Positions 26,097-34,251 of a DNA stretch of 64,000 bases are shown here, piece by piece. Made by a program: the position numbers and the translations under genes. Below the pieces are notes generated by a model, which saw only the letters and a list, made by a program, of their open reading frames with translations, made no database searches and was not told the DNA's origin. Origin of the DNA: Pseudomonas serboccidentalis (lineage in GTDB: Bacteria; Pseudomonadota; Gammaproteobacteria; Pseudomonadales; Pseudomonadaceae); NCBI RefSeq assembly GCF_028830055.1, contig NZ_CP101655.1, positions 1,618,880-1,682,879 of the forward strand, read 5' to 3'. Position 1 is the first letter of the stretch, and each line of letters starts with the position of its first letter.

Positions 26097-26849
26097 TTAC
26101 AACAGCGGCGCCAGGCGCTCGGCCCACAGTGATACGGCTTCGGGGCTGCGCAACAGGTCGTTGCGCACTTCGATCAGCACCGACTCCAGCCCTCGGGCAT
26201 CGCCGTGCACCGGCACGGTCATGTCGCCCAGCGGATCAATCCGGTACGGCTGGTTGCCCGCGATCTTCAGCGGGTACTGGTCGAGGCCGTCGATCACCCG
26301 TTGCGCGTAGGCGCTGGCCTGGCCGAACAGCACACCGACTTCCAGCGGGCGCGGCTGGCCGTAATACACCGGGGTAAAACTGTGAATCCCTACCACCCGC
26401 ACCGCTTGACCCTGCGCCACGCGCTCGTCGATCAGGGTCTGCAGCCGGGCGTGAAACGGTTTGAACAGGTTCTGGCGCCGGTATTCGCGTGTGGCTTCAT
26501 CCAGATCGCGGTTGCCGGGCACCTGATAAATCTCGCTCTGCGCCGGGATGCTGTCCGGGGCATGCCGGGGCCGATTGAGGTCGATCAGCAGCCGTGAATA
26601 ATTGGCGCTCAACAACGTCGCCCCGAGTGTTTCCGAGAGCTTTTCAGCCAGTTGCAGTGCGCCGATGTCCCAGGCGATGTGCTCGCGCGCGGCTGCATCG
26701 TCCAGGCCCAGATTGTTCAGGGCGTCGGGGATGTAGCGGCTGGCGTGCTCACACACCAGGATCAACGGATGCGATGAATCTTCACGGCTCAGGTTGTAGA
26801 CCGGGCGGGTGTACAACCCCAGCTCGGTGGATTCAGTACAGGCGTGCAT
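26097..26849 (-). CDS. N-formylglutamate amidohydrolase family protein
   Basis: A 250-aa protein of the N-formylglutamate amidohydrolase (HutG/FGase) family. It has ILVCEHASRYIP, IAWDIGALQLAEKLSE, ANYSRLLIDLNRPR, GIHSFTPVYYGQPRP and VLIEVRNDLL. The family hydrolyses N-formyl-L-glutamate or related N-acyl amino acids with a bound metal. No other hut genes are present, so the real substrate may be a different amide. Its start overlaps the end of the glutamine-synthetase-like gene by 17 nt when ATG 26849 is used; a GTG nine bases earlier is an alternative. Confidence 0.88.
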   Translation of the reverse strand: MHACTESTELGLYTRPVYNLSREDSSHPLILVCEHASRYIPDALNNLGLDDAAAREHIAWDIGALQLAEKLSETLGATLLSANYSRLLIDLNRPRHAPDSIPAQSEIYQVPGNRDLDEATREYRRQNLFKPFHARLQTLIDERVAQGQAVRVVGIHSFTPVYYGQPRPLEVGVLFGQASAYAQRVIDGLDQYPLKIAGNQPYRIDPLGDMTVPVHGDARGLESVLIEVRNDLLRSPEAVSLWAERLAPLL

Positions 26850-28164
26850 AGTGCTCACACAGGTCAGCGGGCGAGAGCTGTTCCGTCAGCGCCAGTTCCT
26901 CGGTTTTAAGGGCGTGGTAAGTGTCGAGCAACGGCTTGGGCAGCCATTGGTTGAAGGCTGCACTGTCACGCAGGCAATCCAGCGCCTGGGCCAGCGAGGC
27001 GGGCAGGGCTACGATGCCCCGGGCCTTGCGTTGCTCGTCGTTGAGTGAATCGGGAATTTCATCGGTGATCGCGTTCAGCGCCAGACGCTGTTCGATGCCC
27101 AGCCGTCCGGCAATCAGTAGTGCGGCCATCGCCAGGTGCGGCGAGGCGGTGGCGTCCATGGCACGGAATTCCAGGTTGTACTGCGCCGCCACGGATTTGC
27201 CGCCCAGGCTCACGGTCGGGCAGATGCGCAACGCCGCTTCGCGGTTCTGCTGCCCCAGACACGCGTAGGACGCGCTCCAGTGATGTGGCTGCAAACGCTC
27301 GTACGACACCGGCGTCGGCGCGGTGAAGGCACACAGCGCCGGCAGGTAATGCAGGATCCCGGCGGCCCAATGCTGGCCGAGGGTCGACAGACCGTTGCTG
27401 GTGCCGGCGTCGTAAAGCATCGGCAGACCTTGCAGATCGAGCAGGCTGACGTGCAGGTGCACGCCATTGCACACTGCGTCAGCCTTGGTTTTCGGCGCGA
27501 AGCTGACGTCGACGCCCATTTGCCGGGCGATTTCGCGGGTGATCTCGCGCACGTTCACCGCGCGATCCGCCGCCGCTACACCAAGGGTCGGGCGGCAGGT
27601 GATTTCGTATTGATGCTTGCCGTATTCGGGCAGGAACATTTCCGGCTCGACGCCGCCGGCGCGCAGGGCGCTGAGCAGCCAGCCGCCGAATTCGGCGCCC
27701 TGACGCTGGGCTTCAAGGGTGAACGCCAGATGCTCGGTAAAACCGGCATGCAGGTTGAATTCGTGTTCGAACGCCGCGTTGACCTGCAAGCCGAGGTCGT
27801 CGCGATAGCGTTCGATTTCATCGCGCAACAAGGTGCGCGGGCAGGCGCTCCACGGGCGGCCGTCGGTCTCGCGGATGTCGCCGTGGATGAAGTCCAGCGC
27901 CGGTGCAGCGGCGTCCGGGCCGTTGCCGACGGTGACGCGGCTGGCAAGATCAGGGATCAGCCGCAAGTCGCCATAAGCCCCCCACGGGTTGGTCGAGGCG
28001 ATGATGTCTTGCGGGGTCAACGCGCTGTTGGCCGGCACCCAGCCGCAACCGGCGGCTTGATAGTGCTCCAGCTCGTCGGTCGGAAACGAACGGCCACGGG
28101 TGATGCCGATCAGGTCGGTGGTGACGATGGTGGTCATCGGCAACGGCGTCAGGCGCTCGCTCAT
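26833..28164 (-). CDS. Glutamine synthetase family protein (gamma-glutamyl-amine ligase-like)
   Basis: A 443-aa GS-fold protein. Catalytic-domain landmarks are FEHEFNLH (metal-binding glutamates), CNGVHLHVSLLD, ATSLE-free but HHWSASYACLGQQNREAALR, and EFRAMDATASPHLAMAALL. It lacks the standard adenylylation-site context of GlnA and resembles GlnA-like enzymes that glutamylate polyamines or other amines. It would use ATP and glutamate to activate an amine. The ATG overlaps the stop of the cysteine hydrolase gene (ATGA at 28161-28164), and its end overlaps the amidohydrolase start, so translation is coupled across three genes. Confidence 0.88.
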   Translation of the reverse strand: MSERLTPLPMTTIVTTDLIGITRGRSFPTDELEHYQAAGCGWVPANSALTPQDIIASTNPWGAYGDLRLIPDLASRVTVGNGPDAAAPALDFIHGDIRETDGRPWSACPRTLLRDEIERYRDDLGLQVNAAFEHEFNLHAGFTEHLAFTLEAQRQGAEFGGWLLSALRAGGVEPEMFLPEYGKHQYEITCRPTLGVAAADRAVNVREITREIARQMGVDVSFAPKTKADAVCNGVHLHVSLLDLQGLPMLYDAGTSNGLSTLGQHWAAGILHYLPALCAFTAPTPVSYERLQPHHWSASYACLGQQNREAALRICPTVSLGGKSVAAQYNLEFRAMDATASPHLAMAALLIAGRLGIEQRLALNAITDEIPDSLNDEQRKARGIVALPASLAQALDCLRDSAAFNQWLPKPLLDTYHALKTEELALTEQLSPADLCEHYARLY

Positions 28165-28805
28165 GGGCGCATCTCCTGCAATCGGCCGAGCACGGTTTGC
28201 GTGTCGGTGATCCAGCAGTAACCCTTGATCGCATTCAGGCAGGCGTCATGCCGCGCCGGGGTGTAGGTGGCGCAGGCGTCTTCGACCAGCGTCACCAGAT
28301 AGCCGCGGTCGGCGGCGTCGCGCACGGCCATGTCGACGCACTGGTCGGTGACGATGCCGGCGATGATCAGATGGCGGGTTTCGAGGTTGCGCAGCACGTA
28401 ATCGATGTTGGTCGAGTTGAACACCCCGGACGAGGTTTTCGGCAACACGATCTCGTTTTCCACCGGGGTCAGGTCGTCGATGATGCGCGCCTGTTCACTG
28501 CCCTTGGGCAGGTGCATGTCCGACAGCTTGTGGTCCAGCGAGCGATCGCGACCGTCGGCGGTCAGGCTTTCGATAAGGGTGTGCAGCACGTTCTGCCGCG
28601 CCTGGCGAAAGGCGCTGAGCAACCGGCGCTGGTTGGGCACCACCTGCATGTGGGTGCGGGTCAGGAAATACTCGGCGTCCGGCCCGTTCAGGTGCGGGTC
28701 GTACTGCGGTTCGAGCCAGGCTCGCTGCATGTCCACCAGCAACAACGCGGTGTGATCGGTGACAAACGGCAAGTCCCGCGGCGAGCGGTGTGGAAGGCTG
28801 AACAT
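28161..28805 (-). CDS. Isochorismatase-like cysteine hydrolase
   Basis: A 214-aa protein with the isochorismatase/nicotinamidase fold. The probable catalytic triad is visible: the aspartate in LLLVDMQRAW, the lysine in VLPKTSSGVF and the cysteine in GIVTDQCVDMAVRDA. Such enzymes hydrolyse amides such as N-carbamoyl compounds, ureidoacrylate or nicotinamide. It starts 2 nt after the RpiR regulator stop and its end overlaps the GS-like start, so it is the first enzyme of the operon. The substrate is unknown; with a GS-like ligase and an N-formylglutamate amidohydrolase the theme is amide and amine chemistry. Confidence 0.88.
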   Translation of the reverse strand: MFSLPHRSPRDLPFVTDHTALLLVDMQRAWLEPQYDPHLNGPDAEYFLTRTHMQVVPNQRRLLSAFRQARQNVLHTLIESLTADGRDRSLDHKLSDMHLPKGSEQARIIDDLTPVENEIVLPKTSSGVFNSTNIDYVLRNLETRHLIIAGIVTDQCVDMAVRDAADRGYLVTLVEDACATYTPARHDACLNAIKGYCWITDTQTVLGRLQEMRP

Positions 28806-28807
28806 CC

Positions 28808-29662
28808 TTATTTATCCTCCAGCAGGTGGGTGTTGAACTCGTTGCGCATGGCGTCGATGCCTTCCAGGCGATCGGCCAGATCGGGGCTGCGCAGGGTCAG
28901 GCAGGCAATCAGCGCCTCGACCTGGGCCAGTGCCGGCACCATGGTGTCGAACGGCGAGGCCGATTCCACCGGGGCGCTGATGATCAGGTCAGCGAGTTCT
29001 CGCAGCGGCGAGGCATAGATGTCGGTGAACAACACCACCCGGGCGTTGCGGCTTTTTGCGGCACTGGCCACGCGCAGGGCCTGGGTCTGGTAGCGGCGAT
29101 AGTCGAACAGCAGCACAACGTCCTGGCGTTGCAGGTCGAACAAGCGATCGGGCAGTTGCGCGTTGTCTTCCAGGGCAAAGCAGCCGGGGCGCAGCAGGCG
29201 CAAGTGATTGAGCAGGTAATGGGCCATCAGGCTGCTGAAACGCCCGCCGAAGCAGTAGATCTGGTGCCGTGTATCAAGCAGCCAGTCCAGCAGAATGCGC
29301 ACGTCTTCAGGCTGGGTCAGAACCTGGGTTTCCACCAGCAGGCGCTGGCTGTCGGCCAGATAATGGCCCCAGGCATCGTCCTTGTTCAGGTGCGAACGCG
29401 GTTGCAACAAGGTGCTTGGCGAACGCAGGCGGTGGTCCATGTCGCTGAGCAGGGCGTCCTGAAATTCGGCATAACCGCCGAATCCGAGTTTCTTCACCAG
29501 CCGCACGATGGTCGGATCGCTGACGCCGGCGTGTTCGGCCAGACGCGCCATCGGACCCAGGCCGTTGCGTGGATACTGGTCGAGCAGGGCGCGAATCACT
29601 TTGCGCTCCGACGGCGTCAGTTCCAGGTCGGGATCGGTGATCAAGTCTCTTAGAGGGGGCAT
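28808..29662 (-). CDS. MurR/RpiR family transcriptional regulator
   Basis: A 284-aa regulator with an N-terminal HTH_6 domain (residues about 15-80, with LTPSERKVIRALL and HAGVSDPTIVRLVKKLGFGGY) and a C-terminal SIS domain (about 125-260, with IYCFGGRFSSLMAHYLL). SIS domains usually bind phosphosugars, but RpiR relatives beside amino-acid clusters bind other ligands. AGGAG precedes the ATG. It is the promoter-proximal gene of the operon, so it probably autoregulates; a perfect palindrome at 29724-29741, 62 bp upstream, is the likely operator. Confidence 0.9.
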   Translation of the reverse strand: MPPLRDLITDPDLELTPSERKVIRALLDQYPRNGLGPMARLAEHAGVSDPTIVRLVKKLGFGGYAEFQDALLSDMDHRLRSPSTLLQPRSHLNKDDAWGHYLADSQRLLVETQVLTQPEDVRILLDWLLDTRHQIYCFGGRFSSLMAHYLLNHLRLLRPGCFALEDNAQLPDRLFDLQRQDVVLLFDYRRYQTQALRVASAAKSRNARVVLFTDIYASPLRELADLIISAPVESASPFDTMVPALAQVEALIACLTLRSPDLADRLEGIDAMRNEFNTHLLEDK

Positions 29663-29723
29663 CCGGGCTCCTGCTGGATGAAGAGGTGTTGAATTCGTTT
29701 CATAATCCGTTAAAACAGTATTT

Positions 29724-29741
29724 ATGTAACTCAGGTTACAT
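29724..29741. promoter_or_regulatory. Palindromic operator candidate upstream of rpiR
   Basis: ATGTAAC, spacer TCAG, GTTACAT: a perfect 7-bp inverted repeat in the 331-bp divergent gap (29663-29993). Its position suggests binding by the RpiR regulator. Confidence 0.5.
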
Positions 29742-29800
29742 GTCTAGTGAATTTTTAGCGCTCGCGATTCAGCGTTTAAATAACGTGAGAGCCCTGTGAA

Positions 29801-29963
29801 ACAAGGGCTACACCGATGTCGCCGACCCTTGTAGTCCATTGCCCATTGGTGTGTGAGACATTGCCGTTTTTTCCCATTCAGCAGGTCGGACGTAAAGCTT
29901 GCGAGATCCCCTGAGACGCCCGGTTTGCGGCACAATTGCCGCAAGACCGGCGGTTTGCCGCCG
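29801..29963 (+). other. Intergenic stretch with three stem-loops before the phosphatase-cobF operon
   Basis: Three predicted hairpins: ACAAGGG/CCCTTGT (29801-29832); TGCGGCA-CAAT-TGCCGCA (29926-29943); and CGGCGG-TTTG-CCGCCG (29948-29963). The last two are adjacent and end about 30 nt before the chosen GTG start. I looked for cobalamin-riboswitch conserved boxes because cobF follows, but could not find them. Confidence 0.4.
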
Positions 29964-29993
29964 ATTCAACTGATGTTCATCGAGTGCAATCCT

Positions 29994-30563
29994 GTGCAGT
30001 CCACCCGTTTGACTTTGATTTGCCACGCTCGAACCGTCGCACAGAAATTGGCGTGTTTTCCTACGAACGAGCCTGTTGAAAAACAGCCATTGGCGCTCGA
30101 TGTGTTGGCGAAACAGTTGGGTAGCGCCACTCGCTTGTTGTGCGGGCCGGAATTGCGTACGTGCCAGACCGCCGAGTGGTTTGGGGCGGTGCCGCAAGTG
30201 GACGAAGCGCTGCGCGATTGCGATTGGGGGCGCTGGCACGGGCGGGCGATCAAGGATCTGCAACTGAGCGAGGCCGAGGCGTTGCAGGCGTGGATCAACG
30301 ATCCGCAGGCGGCCCCCCATGGTGGCGAATCGGTGAGGCAATTGGGCGAGCGGGTCGCCGCGTGGCTGCACACTCTGCAAACCACGCCGGGGCATATCGT
30401 AGCGATCACCCATCCGTTCGTGATGCGTGCTGCCGTGATGCAGGTGGTGCAGGGCGCCGCATTTAACGCGATGGATGTTGAACCGCTGTCAGTGGTCGAG
30501 TTGCGGTTCAACGGGATCTGGCGGCTACGCTTGCCGGGTATCGATCTTGCGGGAGCACAGTGA
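29994..30563 (+). CDS. Histidine phosphatase family protein with altered RHG motif
   Basis: A protein of about 189 aa with the phosphoglycerate-mutase-like fold. The family RHG signature is replaced by CHA in TLICHARTVAQ; the phospho-accepting histidine is kept but the usual arginine is cysteine. The second histidine is in AITHPFVMRAAV, and an LLCGPELRTCQTAEWF segment matches the usual sites for substrate-binding arginines. Its TGA overlaps the cobF ATG (TGATG), so it may serve cobalamin metabolism like CobC or be a diverged relative. The start is uncertain: GTG 29994 gives a family-like N-terminus, ATG 29973 adds seven residues, and neither has a strong ribosome site. Confidence 0.75.
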   Translation: MQSTRLTLICHARTVAQKLACFPTNEPVEKQPLALDVLAKQLGSATRLLCGPELRTCQTAEWFGAVPQVDEALRDCDWGRWHGRAIKDLQLSEAEALQAWINDPQAAPHGGESVRQLGERVAAWLHTLQTTPGHIVAITHPFVMRAAVMQVVQGAAFNAMDVEPLSVVELRFNGIWRLRLPGIDLAGAQ

Positions 30564-31318
30564 TGAAACGATTGCTGGTCATCGGCATCGGCGCCGGAAA
30601 TCCCGACTACATCACGATGCAGGCGGTGAAGGCGCTCAACCGGGTGGACGTGTTCTTTCTGATGGACAAAGGCCGGAGCAAGGACAAACTGCTCGACCTG
30701 CGTCGGGACATCTGTGAACGCTACATCACCAATCCTGCTTATCGATTTGTCGAAGCCCACAGCCCGGAGCGCGAGCGCGGCGACGTGGACTACACCCGCG
30801 CGGTCGAAGATCTGAACCGCGCGAGGCAGGAAACCTTCGTACGCCTGATCGATGAGCAACTGTCTGACGGCCAGTGCGGCGGTTTCCTCGTGTGGGGCGA
30901 CCCGGCGCTGTACGACAGCACCATCCGTATCCTGCAGGCGATTCTGGCGTCAGGCCGCTGTGCCTTCGAATACGAAGTGATCCCCGGCATCACCAGCGTT
31001 CAGGCCCTGGCTGCTCAACACAAAGTGCCGTTGAACACCATCGGCCAGCCGATTGAAATCACCACCGGCCGGCGCCTGGCGGCAGGGCAGGTGAGTGACA
31101 CCGACAGCCTGGTGGTGATGCTCGACGCCGAAGATGCCTACCGTCGTGTGGCGGATGAGGAGACCGAGATTTACTGGGGCGCCTACCTGGGCACGCCGGA
31201 TGAAATCCTGATTCGCGGCAAGCTCAAGGATGTGGCGGAGCAGATCGAGCGCACGCGCAAGGCGGCGCGGGCTGCGCATGGGTGGATCATGGATACCTAT
31301 CTATTGCGCAAGCCGTAG
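30563..31318 (+). CDS. cobF: Precorrin-6A synthase (deacetylating) CobF
   Basis: A 251-aa SAM-dependent methyltransferase of the tetrapyrrole methylase class. The N-terminal GIGAGNPDYITMQAVKAL is the P-loop-like SAM site; FFLMDKGRSKDKLLDLRR, GGFLVWGDPALYDSTIR and VIPGITSVQALAAQHKVPLN (in two runs) follow as in CobF. In aerobic cobalamin synthesis CobF methylates C1 of precorrin-5 with loss of acetate to give precorrin-6A. GGGAG precedes the ATG at 30563. No other corrin gene is in the window; a two-gene unit with the phosphatase is indicated by the TGATG overlap. Confidence 0.93.
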   Translation: MKRLLVIGIGAGNPDYITMQAVKALNRVDVFFLMDKGRSKDKLLDLRRDICERYITNPAYRFVEAHSPERERGDVDYTRAVEDLNRARQETFVRLIDEQLSDGQCGGFLVWGDPALYDSTIRILQAILASGRCAFEYEVIPGITSVQALAAQHKVPLNTIGQPIEITTGRRLAAGQVSDTDSLVVMLDAEDAYRRVADEETEIYWGAYLGTPDEILIRGKLKDVAEQIERTRKAARAAHGWIMDTYLLRKP

Positions 31319-31339
31319 GTTTTTTGTGGCTGGACTGGC

Positions 31340-31410
31340 CTCTTCGCGAGCAGGCTCGCTCCCGCAGGGGGACGCATTTCAAATGTGTGCGAGCCTGCTC
31401 GCGAAGGGGT
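31340..31410. repeat. REP doublet, family B
   Basis: Arms CTTCGCGAGCAGGCTCGCTC and GAGCCTGCTCGCGAAG in opposite orientation, between the convergent cobF and ftrA genes. Confidence 0.85.
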
Positions 31411-31423
31411 CATCACAGCCACC

Positions 31424-32398
31424 TCAGGAAATCGCTTTGACCCCACGCCCAAACCGCTCCCGATACACCGACGGCGGCACCCCGACCACGCTGCGAAACG
31501 CCACGCGAAAGCTTTCCACCGAACGGTAACCACAGCGCTGGGCAATCTGCTCGGTGTTGTGTGCGGTGCTCTCCAGCAGTTCCCGTGCCCGGGCCAGGCG
31601 TTCGTGTTGCAGCCAGGCCTTGGGCGATTGCCCGCTGGCCTCGGTGAAACGCCGCAGAAAGGTGCGCTCACTCATCGCCGCTTCGCTCGCCAGATCGCGC
31701 ACTTCCAGCGGTTGGTGCAGGCGCTCGCGAGCCCACTGCATCACCCGCGACAGATCATTGCGCGGTGTCGGGCTGACCGGCGTGGGGATGAATTGCGCCT
31801 GGCCGCCGGTGCGTTGCGGCGACATCACCAGTCGCCGCGCCACCGAATTGGCGACCTGGGTGCCGAAGTCCCGGGCCACCAGATGCAGGCAGGCATCGAT
31901 CCCGGCGGCGCTGCCCGCCGAGGTGATCAATTGGCCGGCGTCGACGTACAGCACGTCCGGATCGACCGCAATCGCCGGGAAGCGTCGCGCCAGTTCATCG
32001 CTGTAGCGCCAGTGCGTGGTCGCACCGTGGCCATCGAGCAAGCCGCTGGCGGCCAGCACGAACACCCCGGAGCAGATCGATAACAGCCGCGCACCCTGGG
32101 CGTGGGCCTGGCGCAGAGCCTCAAGCAATGCCGGTGGCACCGGAGCCTCGCGGTCACGCCAACCGGGAATGATGATGGTGCGCGCCTGCGCCAGCAGCTC
32201 CAGGCCTCCGTCGGCCAGGACGTGGATGCCGCCCATGGCGCGCATCGGCCCTGAGTCCACGGCGACGATGCGGTGCTGGTACCACGGGAACTCGAACTCC
32301 GGCCGGGCGAGGCCGAAGATCTCCACGGCAATCCCGAACTCGAAGGTACAGAGGCCGTCGTAGGCCAGAATCGCGACCAATCCAGGTGACTCAGGCAT
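31424..32398 (-). CDS. ftrA: GlxA-type transcriptional regulator FtrA
   Basis: A 324-aa protein with an N-terminal DJ-1/PfpI-like domain (VAILAYDGLCTFEFGIAVEI; ICSGVFVLAASGLLDG at the elbow) and a C-terminal AraC-type double HTH (about 215-315, with LEVRDLASEAAMSERTFLRR and IAQRCGYRSVESFRVAFRS). This matches FtrA. It is divergent from a rhodanese gene, the standard FtrA neighbour in many Pseudomonas, and probably controls it. The start is ATG 32398 (MPESPGLVAIL); an upstream extension would run into the shared promoter region. Confidence 0.88.
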   Translation of the reverse strand: MPESPGLVAILAYDGLCTFEFGIAVEIFGLARPEFEFPWYQHRIVAVDSGPMRAMGGIHVLADGGLELLAQARTIIIPGWRDREAPVPPALLEALRQAHAQGARLLSICSGVFVLAASGLLDGHGATTHWRYSDELARRFPAIAVDPDVLYVDAGQLITSAGSAAGIDACLHLVARDFGTQVANSVARRLVMSPQRTGGQAQFIPTPVSPTPRNDLSRVMQWARERLHQPLEVRDLASEAAMSERTFLRRFTEASGQSPKAWLQHERLARARELLESTAHNTEQIAQRCGYRSVESFRVAFRSVVGVPPSVYRERFGRGVKAIS

Positions 32399-32500
32399 TT
32401 GGCGGAAAACTCCCGGTGAGTGTCTTGCGCGCCACTGTAGCGTCAAGTGCCGGGCCGATAAAGTCTGTTCACACCCCAACCGATACAGGAGCTACACAGC

Positions 32501-32929
32501 ATGACCAGCCTGGTTCGCGAAATGCCTGCTGCACCGTCGGCGATTGCCCTGATGCACTTCAGCAACCGTCTGACGTTTGAAACCGATTGTTCCGATGTGT
32601 ACAGCAGCCAGGAGGCCGGTGAAGTCGATTTTGTGCTGGTCGATGTGCGCGGTCCGCTGGCGTTCGAACGTGGTCATGTGCCGGGCGCCATCAACATCCC
32701 GACCCGCTTGCTGACCGCCGAAGGCCTGGCGGATTACTCGAAGAGCACGCTGTTCGTGGTCTATTGCGCCGGCCCGCACTGCAACGGCGCCAACAAGGCA
32801 GCGGTGAAACTGGCGGCGTTGGGTTACCCGGTCAAAGAGATGATCGGCGGCGTGACCGGATGGCTGGATGAGGGCTTTACCCTGAGCGTCGTACAACCCG
32901 CCAAAACCCCCATCGCCTGCGAATGCTGA
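32501..32929 (+). CDS. Rhodanese-like domain protein
   Basis: A 142-aa single-domain rhodanese. It has VDFVLVDVRGPLAFERGHVPG (split here by the substrate-loop aspartate and arginine), INIPTRLL, and the active-site loop VVYCAGPHCNGANKAA with the catalytic cysteine. It transfers sulfane sulfur to an acceptor thiol. AGGAG precedes the ATG. It is divergently transcribed from ftrA across a 102-bp gap, so FtrA is the likely regulator. Confidence 0.9.
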   Translation: MTSLVREMPAAPSAIALMHFSNRLTFETDCSDVYSSQEAGEVDFVLVDVRGPLAFERGHVPGAINIPTRLLTAEGLADYSKSTLFVVYCAGPHCNGANKAAVKLAALGYPVKEMIGGVTGWLDEGFTLSVVQPAKTPIACEC

Positions 32930-32939
32930 AAATGCTTTT

Positions 32940-33035
32940 GTAGGAGCTGCCGCAGGCTCGGGCCGCGTTCGGACGATCTTTTGCTCTTGTTCTTAAAAAC
33001 AACGTCAAAAGATCGCAGCCTACGGCAGCTCCTAC
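32940..33035. repeat. REP doublet, family A
   Basis: Left arm begins GTAGGAGCTGCCGCAGGCTC with a CGGGCCGCGTTCGGACG insert before ATCTTTT; right arm AAAAGATCGCAGCC then TACGGCAGCTCCTAC. Confidence 0.85.
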
Positions 33036-33138
33036 ACGGTAATTTTTGTTGTTTTCAAAGATTTGTCCTACAGCCTTTGCACCATGTCGGCGCACCATTG
33101 ATCCCGGTCAACGAGTGCGCCGATGATATGTAAGTATT

Positions 33139-33154
33139 TGTCGCATAAACACAA
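33139..33154 (+). promoter_or_regulatory. ArgR half-site candidate
   Basis: TGTCGC-N8-AA is matched exactly (TGTCGCATAAACACAA). This is the half-site consensus reported for Pseudomonas ArgR. It lies 118 bp upstream of the basic-amino-acid binding protein gene. A second half-site is only weakly visible downstream. Confidence 0.5.
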
Positions 33155-33271
33155 TTTACCCTGTGCGCGCCGCCATAGACTGCCGTCCACTTCGGTTTTT
33201 GCCGTTAAATGGCCATGACCGAACGCCAATCGAAAGCTGCCAATAAAAGCCTCCGCACACAGGAGTAATAA

Positions 33272-34051
33272 ATGAAGAAGCTAGTGATGTTCGGTGCCCT
33301 GGCACTGTCGATGTTGTCCCTGACCGCTGTGGCTGCAGACGCCAAGCCGATCCGCCTCGGGATCGAAGCCGCTTACCCGCCGTTCTCGATGAAAACCGCT
33401 GACGGCAAACTCACCGGGTTTGACGTCGACATTGGCGATGCCCTGTGCAAGCAGATGGACGTCAAATGCGTGTGGGTCGAGCAGGAGTTCGATGGTCTGA
33501 TCCCGGCACTCAAAGTGAAGAAGATCGACGCGATCCTGTCCTCGATGACCATCACCGACGACCGCAAGAAGAACGTCGATTTCACCATCAAGTACTACCA
33601 CACCCCGGCGCGCTTCGTGATGAAGGAAGGCTCCGGTGTCAAAGACCCGCTGACCGAGCTCAAGGGCAAGAAAGTCGGCGTGCTGCGTGCCAGTACCCAC
33701 GACCGCTACGCCACCGACATGGCCAAGGATGCCGGGTTTGAAGTGGTGCGTTACGGCTCGCAACAGGAAGCCAACCTCGACATGAAGTCCGGCCGTCTTG
33801 ACGCGATTCTGGCCGACTCGGTCAACCTGAGCGACGGCTTCCTGAAAACCGACGCCGGCAAAGGCTTCGAATTCGTCGGCCCGACCTACGAAGACGCCAA
33901 GTACTTCGGTGGTGGTGCCGGTATTGCGGTACGCAAGGGTGATACCGAGCTGGCCGAGAAATTCAACAAGGCCATCACCGAAATCCGCGCCAATGGCGAA
34001 TACAAAAAAGTCCAGGACAAGTACTTCGACTTTGACGTGTACGGCCATTAA
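33272..34051 (+). CDS. ABC transporter periplasmic binding protein, lysine/arginine/ornithine type (AotJ-like)
   Basis: A 259-aa solute-binding protein with a signal peptide ([17 protein letters not shown], cleavage after AVAA). Family motifs are [44 protein letters not shown] and [16 protein letters not shown], as in ArgT/HisJ/AotJ. It should bind arginine, ornithine or lysine. GGAG precedes the ATG and an ArgR-like half-site is upstream. Unlike aotJQMP, no permease or ATPase genes follow; only a zinc deacylase does, after a terminator and a REP doublet. The protein must share a transporter encoded elsewhere. Confidence 0.92.
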   Translation: MKKLVMFGALALSMLSLTAVAADAKPIRLGIEAAYPPFSMKTADGKLTGFDVDIGDALCKQMDVKCVWVEQEFDGLIPALKVKKIDAILSSMTITDDRKKNVDFTIKYYHTPARFVMKEGSGVKDPLTELKGKKVGVLRASTHDRYATDMAKDAGFEVVRYGSQQEANLDMKSGRLDAILADSVNLSDGFLKTDAGKGFEFVGPTYEDAKYFGGGAGIAVRKGDTELAEKFNKAITEIRANGEYKKVQDKYFDFDVYGH

Positions 34052-34062
34052 TACGCCGTAGG

Positions 34063-34100
34063 AAAAAAGTGGCCCCGTGCAGACGGTGGCCACTTTTTTT
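34063..34100 (+). terminator. Rho-independent terminator after the binding protein gene
   Basis: AGTGGCC (34068-34074) pairs with GGCCACT (34088-34094), extended by A/T pairs, and is followed by a run of seven T. It begins 12 nt after the stop codon. Confidence 0.85.
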
Positions 34101-34121
34101 GTGCTCTGATTCATAGGAGAA

Positions 34122-34217
34122 CCCTGTAGGAGTGAGCCTGCTCGCGATAGCGGTTTAACATTCAGCCACTTTAGTGCCTGACAAACCGCTATCGCGAGCA
34201 GGCTCACTCCTACAGGG
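34122..34217. repeat. REP doublet (REPIN), family B, full length
   Basis: Long opposed arms: CCCTGTAGGAGTGAGCCTGC with TCGCGATAGCGGTTT on the left, exactly matched by AAACCGCTATCGCGAGCAGG with CTCACTCCTACAGGG on the right. Confidence 0.92.
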
Positions 34218-34251
34218 GATCTGCGTGATCCAGCCATTCAGGAGTTTTCTC

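Noticed and set aside
29663..29993. Cobalamin riboswitch upstream of the phosphatase-cobF unit
   Set aside because: No B12 box or the conserved core segments could be found on either strand.
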